Shown: piece by piece, positions 51,540 through 57,989 of the stretch
How the letters are laid out: every line of letters starts with the position of its first letter
Numbering within the stretch: the first letter of the stretch is position 1
NCBI GenBank assembly: GCA_024399065.1
Contig: JAKSIB010000001.1
Span: 62,001 to 126,000 of the forward strand
Direction: 5' to 3'
From: Fibrobacter sp.
Lineage (GTDB): Bacteria > Fibrobacterota > Fibrobacteria > Fibrobacterales > Fibrobacteraceae
Length of the DNA: 64,000 bases
Program-made: the position numbers and the translations under genes
The notes under the pieces: generated by a model
Told to the model about the DNA's origin: nothing
Databases searched by the model: none
What the model saw: only the letters and a program-made list of their open reading frames with translations

Positions 51540-52427
51540 ATGAAAATTCTCAAAGTCGATAATCCCAATGTTTTTGCCCGTCATGTGAGCGCTCCGGAGA
51601 TTCACCCCCTCATCAGCGTGATTCATTTTGACGAGCTCGCGCCTTTTCCCCATAGCATGAACAATTATGGTGTGTATGGGCTGTTCATCCAGCGGGAATT
51701 TCCCAAGTCCCTGGTTTACGGCACCAAGACGATTCAGGCCAGCGGCTCTTCCATTATTGCGGTGGCGCCAGGGCAGCTTGGCGGTTCCAGGGAAGGCGGC
51801 AATGGCATCGCGTTGAGTGGCTGGGCGGTGCTTTGGTCGCCGGAACTTTTGGAGGATTCGTCCCTGGAAAAGCAGATGAAGGATTACGAGTTCTTCTCCT
51901 ACTTTTTTGCGGATTCCCTGCAGATTGATCCTGCGGAGTGGCAGGCCATTACTCAGCTGGCGTCGCAGTTGCGTTCCGAGTTGCAGCAGCACGAAGACGG
52001 CGCGCCTCTCAGGAGCATTGTGCAGTCGTACCTTCACTTGATTCTTGAATATTGCAAGCGGGCTTACTTGCGCCAAAGTGCAAACGGAAACGACGGCGAC
52101 AACGATATTTTAAAACGGTTCCATACGCTTCTGGAAAAATATTACCGCGACGAAAAACAGAAAATTCACGGAGTACCTTCGGTGGCCTACTGCGCCCGGG
52201 AACTGGCCTACTCTCCGCGCTATTTTGGCGATTTGGTCCACAAGGCAACAGGCGGCAGCGCCATCGGTTACATCCATTCCTTCGTCATTAACCAGAGCAA
52301 GAATTTTTTGATGAAGGGCCTTTCCATCGGCGAGACCGCACAACTGCTGGGCTTTAGCTACCCACACCATTTTACAAGACTGTTCAAGAACGTGACGGGG
52401 CTGACTCCAAGCGAATTTATGAAGTAG
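51540..52427 (+). CDS. AraC-family regulator of the CMD-flavodoxin-ABM operon
   Basis: 295 aa. The N-terminal part (1-180) is a cupin-like sensor, and the AraC DNA-binding domain occupies ~195-295 with YCARELAYSPRYFGDLVHKA, GLSIGETAQLLGFSYPHHFT, and RLFKNVTGLTPSEFM. It is transcribed away from the CMD-cupin gene across a 139-bp gap and by position controls it; such AraC/CMD-cupin/flavodoxin neighbourhoods are common. The inducer is not known. Confidence 0.92.
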   Translation: MKILKVDNPNVFARHVSAPEIHPLISVIHFDELAPFPHSMNNYGVYGLFIQREFPKSLVYGTKTIQASGSSIIAVAPGQLGGSREGGNGIALSGWAVLWSPELLEDSSLEKQMKDYEFFSYFFADSLQIDPAEWQAITQLASQLRSELQQHEDGAPLRSIVQSYLHLILEYCKRAYLRQSANGNDGDNDILKRFHTLLEKYYRDEKQKIHGVPSVAYCARELAYSPRYFGDLVHKATGGSAIGYIHSFVINQSKNFLMKGLSIGETAQLLGFSYPHHFTRLFKNVTGLTPSEFMK

Positions 52428-52458
52428 ATTTATCCGAGGCGAACTTTCGGGAGTTTAC

Positions 52459-52665
52459 CTATTTTCGGCAAATAAGCTCTGCCAAAATTTTATAATCCAT
52501 GTATTGGATGCCGTAGGTTCCCTGGTTGATTTCCCTGGAAAGATTGCTGCTGTAGTAAATGTCCATGGCCTGTTCAAGGGAAATATTTTGGATTTCTGAA
52601 ATACGGTTTATGATGCGTTCTTCAAGGCGTTCTTGATAAAGTTTTTCCAAGACATTTTCGTTCAT
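52459..52665 (-). CDS. third small protein of the DUF3791/DUF3990 cassette
   Basis: 68 aa. Residues 15-45 are helical with RIINRISEIQNISLEQAMDI, followed by YYSSNLSREINQGTYGIQ and YMDYKILAELI. I know the YYxSxLS..I..G.YGI pattern from small proteins that accompany DUF3990 genes, but it has no named function. It starts 2 bp after the DUF3990 stop, so it is in the same transcript. Possibly an immunity or antitoxin component. Confidence 0.7.
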   Translation of the reverse strand: MNENVLEKLYQERLEERIINRISEIQNISLEQAMDIYYSSNLSREINQGTYGIQYMDYKILAELICRK

Positions 52666-52667
52666 GA

Positions 52668-53144
52668 CTACACCTTTTTAGAACATTGGAATACGAGAAC
52701 TTTCTCTATGGCATTCTGGGTAACAAAACACAGTTGATCAAAGGTCGGATATGCTTTGATTTCCTTTATAGCCCTGTCGATGTCCCAGACTCCAGAATGG
52801 AACATGTCAACAACACGAAATACTTTGTCATCGGCCACTTTGCCTTTGATAATGTCATATTGAAGGAATTCTGTTCCTCCATCACGACAATTACAAACAA
52901 ACTTTATCCAATCCTGAAGACTCTCTCCAAAATCCAGAAACTTTAAGCCGGAAAAATCATCGCTCATCTGGTATGTGTTGAGAATCGCCGTTTCTGGGAA
53001 AAGTAAAGCCTTTCGTTTGGCCCACCTAATGGCTTGTTCTTTTACCGATGTGACGTAAAAACCCTTGCCGAAATCTAGTGCTCGAAAAGAATGCTCAACA
53101 TCAGGTTTTTGTACAATCTGGTTGGACCCATGGTAAACAATCAT
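52668..53144 (-). CDS. DUF3990 ADP-ribosyltransferase-like protein (toxin candidate)
   Basis: 158 aa. Features of the ART (NAD-using ADP-ribosyltransferase) fold: IVYHGSNQIV with His5, LDFGKGFYVTSVKEQAIRWA with Tyr30, and a final strand with DQLCFVTQNAIEKVLVF, where Glu147 could be the third residue of an H-Y-E triad. DUF3990 belongs to this superfamily; its targets are unknown. It is locked between two small genes, overlapping DUF3791 by ATGA and 2 bp from the next. This dense three-gene arrangement resembles a toxin-antitoxin or defence cassette. Confidence 0.8.
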   Translation of the reverse strand: MIVYHGSNQIVQKPDVEHSFRALDFGKGFYVTSVKEQAIRWAKRKALLFPETAILNTYQMSDDFSGLKFLDFGESLQDWIKFVCNCRDGGTEFLQYDIIKGKVADDKVFRVVDMFHSGVWDIDRAIKEIKAYPTFDQLCFVTQNAIEKVLVFQCSKKV

Positions 53145-53356
53145 ATCGCAACTCCCTGCTTTTTCAAGAAGGTTTCGATGTCATTGACTACATATTCTGT
53201 GCTTTGGGTATGCAGAACATCGAAGAATGGCACAATGAGGTCCTTGATGCAGGAAGATTCGTTCAACTTCCTGTACACATCCGATGGTTGTTCATTCCAC
53301 TTGTTAGCACAAGCGTGAATCATGTAGATGGTAAATTCAAAGGATTCTTTATTCAT
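53141..53356 (-). CDS. DUF3791 protein, first gene of the cassette
   Basis: 71 aa from MNKESFEFT (53356); an in-frame Met 8 codons upstream is also possible. The DUF3791 pattern is visible: FTIYMIHACANKWNEQPSDV, YRKLNESSCIKDLIVPFFDV, LHTQSTEYVVNDI. DUF3791 proteins regularly precede DUF3990 or related ART-like genes. As the first gene, overlapping the ART-like gene by 4 nt, it is a candidate antitoxin or regulator. Confidence 0.8.
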   Translation of the reverse strand: MNKESFEFTIYMIHACANKWNEQPSDVYRKLNESSCIKDLIVPFFDVLHTQSTEYVVNDIETFLKKQGVAI

Positions 53357-53473
53357 TTTATGACCTATGGGACCGTGCACTACTTAATATACATTTTTTT
53401 AAAGGGAATATTTTTGCTGTCGCTTGGTTGTTATTAAACCGAGTGAAGTGCCATAATAAAAATTTGCAAAGTC

Positions 53474-54697
53474 TTAAAACTTCACCGTAAATGTGGTGCC
53501 GTGGCCTTCTTTGGAAAGAACGTCAATGCTCGCCTTGTGCAGCACGAGAATGCGCTGGACAAGGGCCATGCCGATGCCGTGCCCGGATTCACTGTGAGAG
53601 GAGCCTCGGTAGAACAGCTTAAAAAGATTTTTCTGTTCGGTGGCGTTCATTCCGATACCTGAATCTTTAAAGTCAACGGTAAGGCCTTCATCAAGGTGTA
53701 TCTTGATGTTGGATGTTTTATCCTGGGAATACTTGCAGTTGTTTTCAATTAGGTTTCTTAAGGCGAGACTAAGTAGATAGCGGTTGGCGTTTGTGCAAAG
53801 TTGCGATTCATCGCTAGGTTCGTTAGCAAAGGAAATGTTGATGCTATATTCCGGCTTGGCCCGCAGCAATTCGTCACGCACATCCATCAGCAATTCGTCG
53901 ATACGGATGGATTCCATCTTGATTTGGGAAGCGTTGTATTCAGCGCGGGCCATATTTAAAAGCCCGATGATAGTGTCTGACATTCTGTGGGAATCGGCTA
54001 AAGCACGCTCCAGTCGGGCTTGATAATCGGCGGGAGTGCGTTCCTTTTGCAAGGCAAGCCCCAGTTCCCCCATGATGGCGGCCAACGGTGTGCGGAGCTC
54101 ATGGGAAACATTACTCACGAACATCTTCTGTGAATTGAGAGCTCGTTCGATGGGACGGATAGTGACATTAGCCAGCAAGTATCCGATGGCGAACATGAAC
54201 AATATGGATACCACGAATATGGAAATCAAGGTGTTCCGTAGAGCACGCATATTTTCTTGACCGTAGCCGTCAAAGGCCGCTGCGGTTACCACAAATCTAT
54301 CCTTATATAAGATTCCCACAGCCTGATATCCGCCGGCAACATCAATATCCATTTCGCCGCGGCGCTTGATTTCGTCAATAATTTCTCTGGACTCCTTGAC
54401 GATGTCGTGCTGGGCCGCATCGTGATAGAGCATTTCAAAATCTGTGGTATATACAGCAACTTCCACCTCATTAATGAACTGGCTGTTGTTCAGGTAGATA
54501 TGCTGCATGGTTTCGGCATCCACGCGGTTTTCAAGAAACAGGTTTGCCTTGGTAATGGCCTCGGAACGCAGCGTGTTGCGGAATGCGTTGTGGCGGGAAT
54601 GCTCGCTCACAAAATAGATGACGATAAGGCTCGTGATAAGAACCACAGACATGAACAAGGAGTACTTTAGTGTCAGTAAGAAACGCTTATTGTTCAT
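53474..54697 (-). CDS. sensor histidine kinase
   Basis: 407 aa. Two membrane helices (about 9-28 and 160-180) frame a ~130-residue periplasmic sensor. After a HAMP-like part come the H-box FVSNVSHELRTPLAAIMGEL (phospho-acceptor His), N-box LRNLIENNCKYS, G1 DFKDSGIGM and G2 GHGIGMALV. The partner response regulator overlaps it by 11 nt. Shared DNA repeats at the regulator gene and at mgtA suggest that the system controls Mg2+ uptake. The periplasmic part has an acidic stretch (DAAQHDIVKESREIIDEI) that could sense cations. Confidence 0.92.
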   Translation of the reverse strand: MNNKRFLLTLKYSLFMSVVLITSLIVIYFVSEHSRHNAFRNTLRSEAITKANLFLENRVDAETMQHIYLNNSQFINEVEVAVYTTDFEMLYHDAAQHDIVKESREIIDEIKRRGEMDIDVAGGYQAVGILYKDRFVVTAAAFDGYGQENMRALRNTLISIFVVSILFMFAIGYLLANVTIRPIERALNSQKMFVSNVSHELRTPLAAIMGELGLALQKERTPADYQARLERALADSHRMSDTIIGLLNMARAEYNASQIKMESIRIDELLMDVRDELLRAKPEYSINISFANEPSDESQLCTNANRYLLSLALRNLIENNCKYSQDKTSNIKIHLDEGLTVDFKDSGIGMNATEQKNLFKLFYRGSSHSESGHGIGMALVQRILVLHKASIDVLSKEGHGTTFTVKF

Positions 54698-55382
54698 GGC
54701 TTAAGAAAAATCCGAAACCCGGTTTAGTGTGAATCAGTTTTGTGTTGAAATCGTGATCGATTTTTCGGCGTAGATAGTTGATATAAACGTCAATAAAATT
54801 TGTGCCGGTATCAAAATCAATGTTCCAGACTTTCTGCTGGATTTCGGAACGGCTCACAACGCGTTCCGCATTTTCCATCAGGAAACGTAAAAGCGAAAAT
54901 TCCCGAGGAGTCAGTTTTATCAAGTTCTCGCCCCTAAAGCATTCCTGTTTGTCCAGGTTTAATTTCAAATCACCGTACTGTAAAATGTTGACGGCTTCAT
55001 TTGTGGATTGAACGTTTGTTCCCCGCCTTTTTAGAAGAACTCCAATTCTTGCCAGCAATTCCCTGAAATCAAAGGGCTTTGTCATGTAATCATCGGCACC
55101 GGCGTCAAAACCTTCCAGTTTGTCATCTGTGGTGCCCAGGGCGGTAAGCATTAGAATTGCAACTTCGGGCTGTACGCCCCGGATTTTTTTGCAAAGTTCA
55201 AGACCGCTTATTCCCGGCAGAATAATGTCGCTGACCACAAGATCTACGTTCCCGTTCTGGATGAGCCTTAAGGCCATTTCTCCGTCAAAGGCAAGCAGAG
55301 TGCTGTATCCGGCTTCTTCGATGCCGGAACGCAACAGGTTTGCTAACCGTAAATCGTCTTCAACTATTAAAATAGACTGCAT
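54687..55382 (-). CDS. OmpR-family response regulator
   Basis: 231 aa. The receiver domain (1-120) has ILIVEDDLRLA (acidic pair), VVSDIILPG (phospho-acceptor Asp), MLTALG and KPFDFREL. The winged helix (~135-231) has LTPREFSLLRFLMENAERVV and NFIDVYINYLRRKID. It forms an operon with the kinase by an 11-nt overlap. Two tandem TTAGAA repeats lie 55-78 bp upstream of its start and return as three copies before mgtA. Confidence 0.95.
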   Translation of the reverse strand: MQSILIVEDDLRLANLLRSGIEEAGYSTLLAFDGEMALRLIQNGNVDLVVSDIILPGISGLELCKKIRGVQPEVAILMLTALGTTDDKLEGFDAGADDYMTKPFDFRELLARIGVLLKRRGTNVQSTNEAVNILQYGDLKLNLDKQECFRGENLIKLTPREFSLLRFLMENAERVVSRSEIQQKVWNIDFDTGTNFIDVYINYLRRKIDHDFNTKLIHTKPGFGFFLSHEQ

Positions 55383-55436
55383 GGGAACTACCGCGTAAAA
55401 TATAGGACATTTCCCTTTGAATCGCGATTTGTGCGG

Positions 55437-55460
55437 AATTAGAAATTCATTAGAAAAATA
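55437..55460. promoter_or_regulatory. TTAGAA direct repeats before the response-regulator gene
   Basis: TTAGAAATTCA and TTAGAAAAATA (55439-55449, 55450-55460) repeat with an 11-bp period, as expected for OmpR-type dimers. The 21-mer from 55437 differs at one position from 57860-57880 before mgtA. Confidence 0.65.
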
Positions 55461-55517
55461 CTGTGGGCGTTGCCCTGGCGGTCCGACCCCATACGGGCTG
55501 CGGCCTAACGCGAATTA

Positions 55518-56639
55518 CTAAAACAATTCATCCATATATTTTGACATATACTGATACACCCACATTTGAGCTTCAAGTGCACCAATTTTTTCAGCAGTCT
55601 CGCGAACAACACCTACAATATGCCCCGCATTTAATTCCATATTTTTTGATAAAGCTATGTCTATAAGAGAGTCTATTGAAACAACCCCGACATACATTCC
55701 TTTTTTCTCATAATCTTCGCGAGCTTTGTCAAAGTAAGTTGAAGGTTGTGAAGCGAAAGTAGATTGCCGTCCTGCAACAAAGATCAGTGATTTTGCTCCA
55801 GCTTTATGTGCTGTACTGGCTGCTCTATCAACATCTGAATCAGAAAACGGCTTGTCTTTTAGCTCCGTTCCAATAAAAGGTAAATCATTGCAAATAACAT
55901 CCAAATCACTAAACTGACGTTTTGAGGTTCCTGACTGATTTACAGGGTGAGGCTCGATGCGAAATTCGTCACCAATATACAGTAGATGATAAAGTGCCGT
56001 TGCGGTTAAAACAAGCGAAGCTCCACCAAAACCTTGATTAAGAAGATCATTCAGAAAATGTCGAATCTGAAATACGCTCAGTTTATTTGATGCTTGCTCC
56101 AAAATTACTTGTTGAGCATCTAAAACAACTTTCTTATCTATCAATGCTGAGATGATGTAGTCTATACAATTGCAAGCGGTATCCTCGCTTTCAACTCTAA
56201 CCAAGTTATCGCATAACAAGTGAAGAACTTCCATCGGTTTCCCCTTAGCGGCAGCATTTGATTTATCTAAACGTAAATATCTACCCGGCTTATTCACTAA
56301 AGGGTCGTTATTCGCTCCATCCAGAACATTTCCTAAAATCGTTTTTTGAAATGGATAGACCACTTTTGAGGCAAGGGATCTTGCATCAAAGGCTCCATTA
56401 GAGGAATCTCCTGCTTGCAACGATAAAATATCAATCCTTGAATCAATGGCTTTTGCCAGCAAGTTCGTTAACAAAATGTAACGATAAGTCAAGCAATTAT
56501 CACTATTCAAAACAAAATCTATCGCGTCCTTAATCAAGCATGTTCTTACAGGAGAATTCAAACATCTTTTATAGGATTCGTGAAGTAAACGCGTCGCAGC
56601 CGATTTATCAATATCTATGGCCATGATTACCATCCCCAA
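55518..56639 (-). CDS. type II restriction endonuclease, probably SacI family
   Basis: 373 aa, adjacent to and overlapping a C5-cytosine methyltransferase by 13 nt. The wording FDARSLASKVVYPFQKTILG and NKPGRYLRL resembles the SacI-type restriction endonuclease family, and a PD-(D/E)xK-like site is visible: FSDLDVICND, then GTELKDKPF (Asp...Glu-x-Lys). The SacI assignment is from memory of the family pattern and would imply GAGCTC recognition, which is not proven. Start: Met1, or MAIDID at 56624. The pair is more AT-rich than its neighbours and probably acquired. Confidence 0.75.
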   Translation of the reverse strand: MGMVIMAIDIDKSAATRLLHESYKRCLNSPVRTCLIKDAIDFVLNSDNCLTYRYILLTNLLAKAIDSRIDILSLQAGDSSNGAFDARSLASKVVYPFQKTILGNVLDGANNDPLVNKPGRYLRLDKSNAAAKGKPMEVLHLLCDNLVRVESEDTACNCIDYIISALIDKKVVLDAQQVILEQASNKLSVFQIRHFLNDLLNQGFGGASLVLTATALYHLLYIGDEFRIEPHPVNQSGTSKRQFSDLDVICNDLPFIGTELKDKPFSDSDVDRAASTAHKAGAKSLIFVAGRQSTFASQPSTYFDKAREDYEKKGMYVGVVSIDSLIDIALSKNMELNAGHIVGVVRETAEKIGALEAQMWVYQYMSKYMDELF

Positions 56640-57709
56640 AAGGCGTCTCGTACAGATTTTGCAACAGCTTCTGCAAAAAGGCAGGGAACCGCATTTCCTA
56701 TTTGCTTATACTGTTTTGTTTTTGTTCCGCAAAATTTATAGCCAACAGGAAAGGTCTGAATTGCAGCGCATTCTTTTACCGTCAACCGACGAATTGTTGT
56801 TGGAATTTTTGATGACAATGGAGATACGGAACCATCAACCAATCCCGCATGATAATTAGCAAACCAGTTAGAGCGTTTTGAATCATGCAAAGCAAGTTCA
56901 TCAACAATCGGAGTTTTATTTCCGCCCATAGAAGCCGGCAATGTAGGTGCAATATCATCAAGATCTATTGGGCGACCGGCGCCATTGACCAACATCCCTG
57001 CATATGGTGAACGCCGCATAACAGGATGTTTTGCCAAAGATATGTTTGCGGTACAGGTTTGGGGATTTTCTTTACTGCCGTATAAACCTGCCGATAAAAT
57101 TACGGTTCGTGCAGATTTAGGTTTCTTTTTATGTGCTTCTAATTTTTCATAGAAACAATTAACATTGCCGATATTTTTTTTGACCCCAATGAAAATTACA
57201 CGATCCCTTTTTTCTGGAACTCCATAATCCGATGTATGATGAACTTTAAAGGAAACGTCGTACCCAAGTTTTTCACCTCGCTCAACAATGCCTTTACGAA
57301 CTTTTGCCCATTTATCCAAAATGCCCAAAGCGGCGACATTCTCCATAACAAAAACTTTCGGATGAGTTTTCTCAACAGCATCCAGAAAATACCAAACCAT
57401 TTTAGAGCGTTCGTCGTTTGGGTCCATTTTTCCGGCAACAGAAAATCCTTGACAGGGAGGACCTCCAAAAAGGACATCGACGCCTTTAAATTTGGAAAGA
57501 TCTGCGATATAATTTTTTACATCACCTTCAACCATAACATGAGAATGTGTAGGGCGATTTATACGCCATGCCTCTGCTGCATCGTGATCGAACTCATTTG
57601 CAAAAACAGAATTAAAGCCCGCTAATTCAAAACCGACATCCAATCCGCCTGCACCAGAAAACAAGCTAATGGCGGTCAATATATGTTTATGGTCGCTCTT
57701 TTTTTTCAT
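56627..57709 (-). CDS. DNA (cytosine-5-)-methyltransferase of the type II system
   Basis: 360 aa from MKKKSDHKHIL (57709); no clear Shine-Dalgarno is seen, and an in-frame Met 15 codons upstream is possible. All main C5-MTase motifs occur: I SLFSGAGGLDVGFELAG, IV GGPPCQGFSVAG (catalytic Cys), VI VMENVAAL, VIII KRDRVIF, IX/X RRLTVKECAAIQTFP and QIGNAVP. It methylates the cytosine of the target site and protects the host from the neighbouring endonuclease. The stretch between motifs VIII and IX holds the target recognition domain. Confidence 0.95.
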   Translation of the reverse strand: MKKKSDHKHILTAISLFSGAGGLDVGFELAGFNSVFANEFDHDAAEAWRINRPTHSHVMVEGDVKNYIADLSKFKGVDVLFGGPPCQGFSVAGKMDPNDERSKMVWYFLDAVEKTHPKVFVMENVAALGILDKWAKVRKGIVERGEKLGYDVSFKVHHTSDYGVPEKRDRVIFIGVKKNIGNVNCFYEKLEAHKKKPKSARTVILSAGLYGSKENPQTCTANISLAKHPVMRRSPYAGMLVNGAGRPIDLDDIAPTLPASMGGNKTPIVDELALHDSKRSNWFANYHAGLVDGSVSPLSSKIPTTIRRLTVKECAAIQTFPVGYKFCGTKTKQYKQIGNAVPCLFAEAVAKSVRDAFWGW

Positions 57710-57861
57710 ATATATAAATATACATAAATCTAAACGCCAAAAAATGTCATTCAAAATGCATTAATGTCGCTAATACGATAAAAATATGAGATTGTGAAAA
57801 AAGTTCATCTTCTTCACTTGTTTCGCCGGGGGGAACGGCCTTATACTGCTCCCAATTTCAA

Positions 57862-57894
57862 TTAGAATTTCATTAGAAAACTCTTAGAAAAATT
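57862..57894. promoter_or_regulatory. three TTAGAA direct repeats before mgtA
   Basis: TTAGAATTTCA, TTAGAAAACTC and TTAGAAAAATT follow at an exact 11-bp period (57862, 57873, 57884), with a partial inverted copy TTTCTAATAAA next to it. They match the two repeats upstream of the response-regulator gene, so they probably are its binding sites. A TATAAG lies 22 bp further. Confidence 0.75.
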
Positions 57895-57944
57895 TCTAAT
57901 AAAAACCTAATTGTTCTATAAGGGGATTTTCGTGGAAGTGTCTC

Positions 57945-57989
57945 TATCTTTGCCGTGTCCAAAAACAAATTCAAAAAAGGTAGGACACG
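57945..57989 (+). promoter_or_regulatory. mgtA leader: -10-like box and hairpin over the ribosome site
   Basis: TATCTTTG (57945-57952) fits the FCB-type -10. Just behind it CGTGTCC (57954-57960) can pair with GGACACG (57983-57989), which ends directly at the ATG. The loop holds the AAAAAAGG ribosome site, so the structure could limit translation. If 57945 is the -10, the outer arm would be near the transcript start. Confidence 0.4.
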
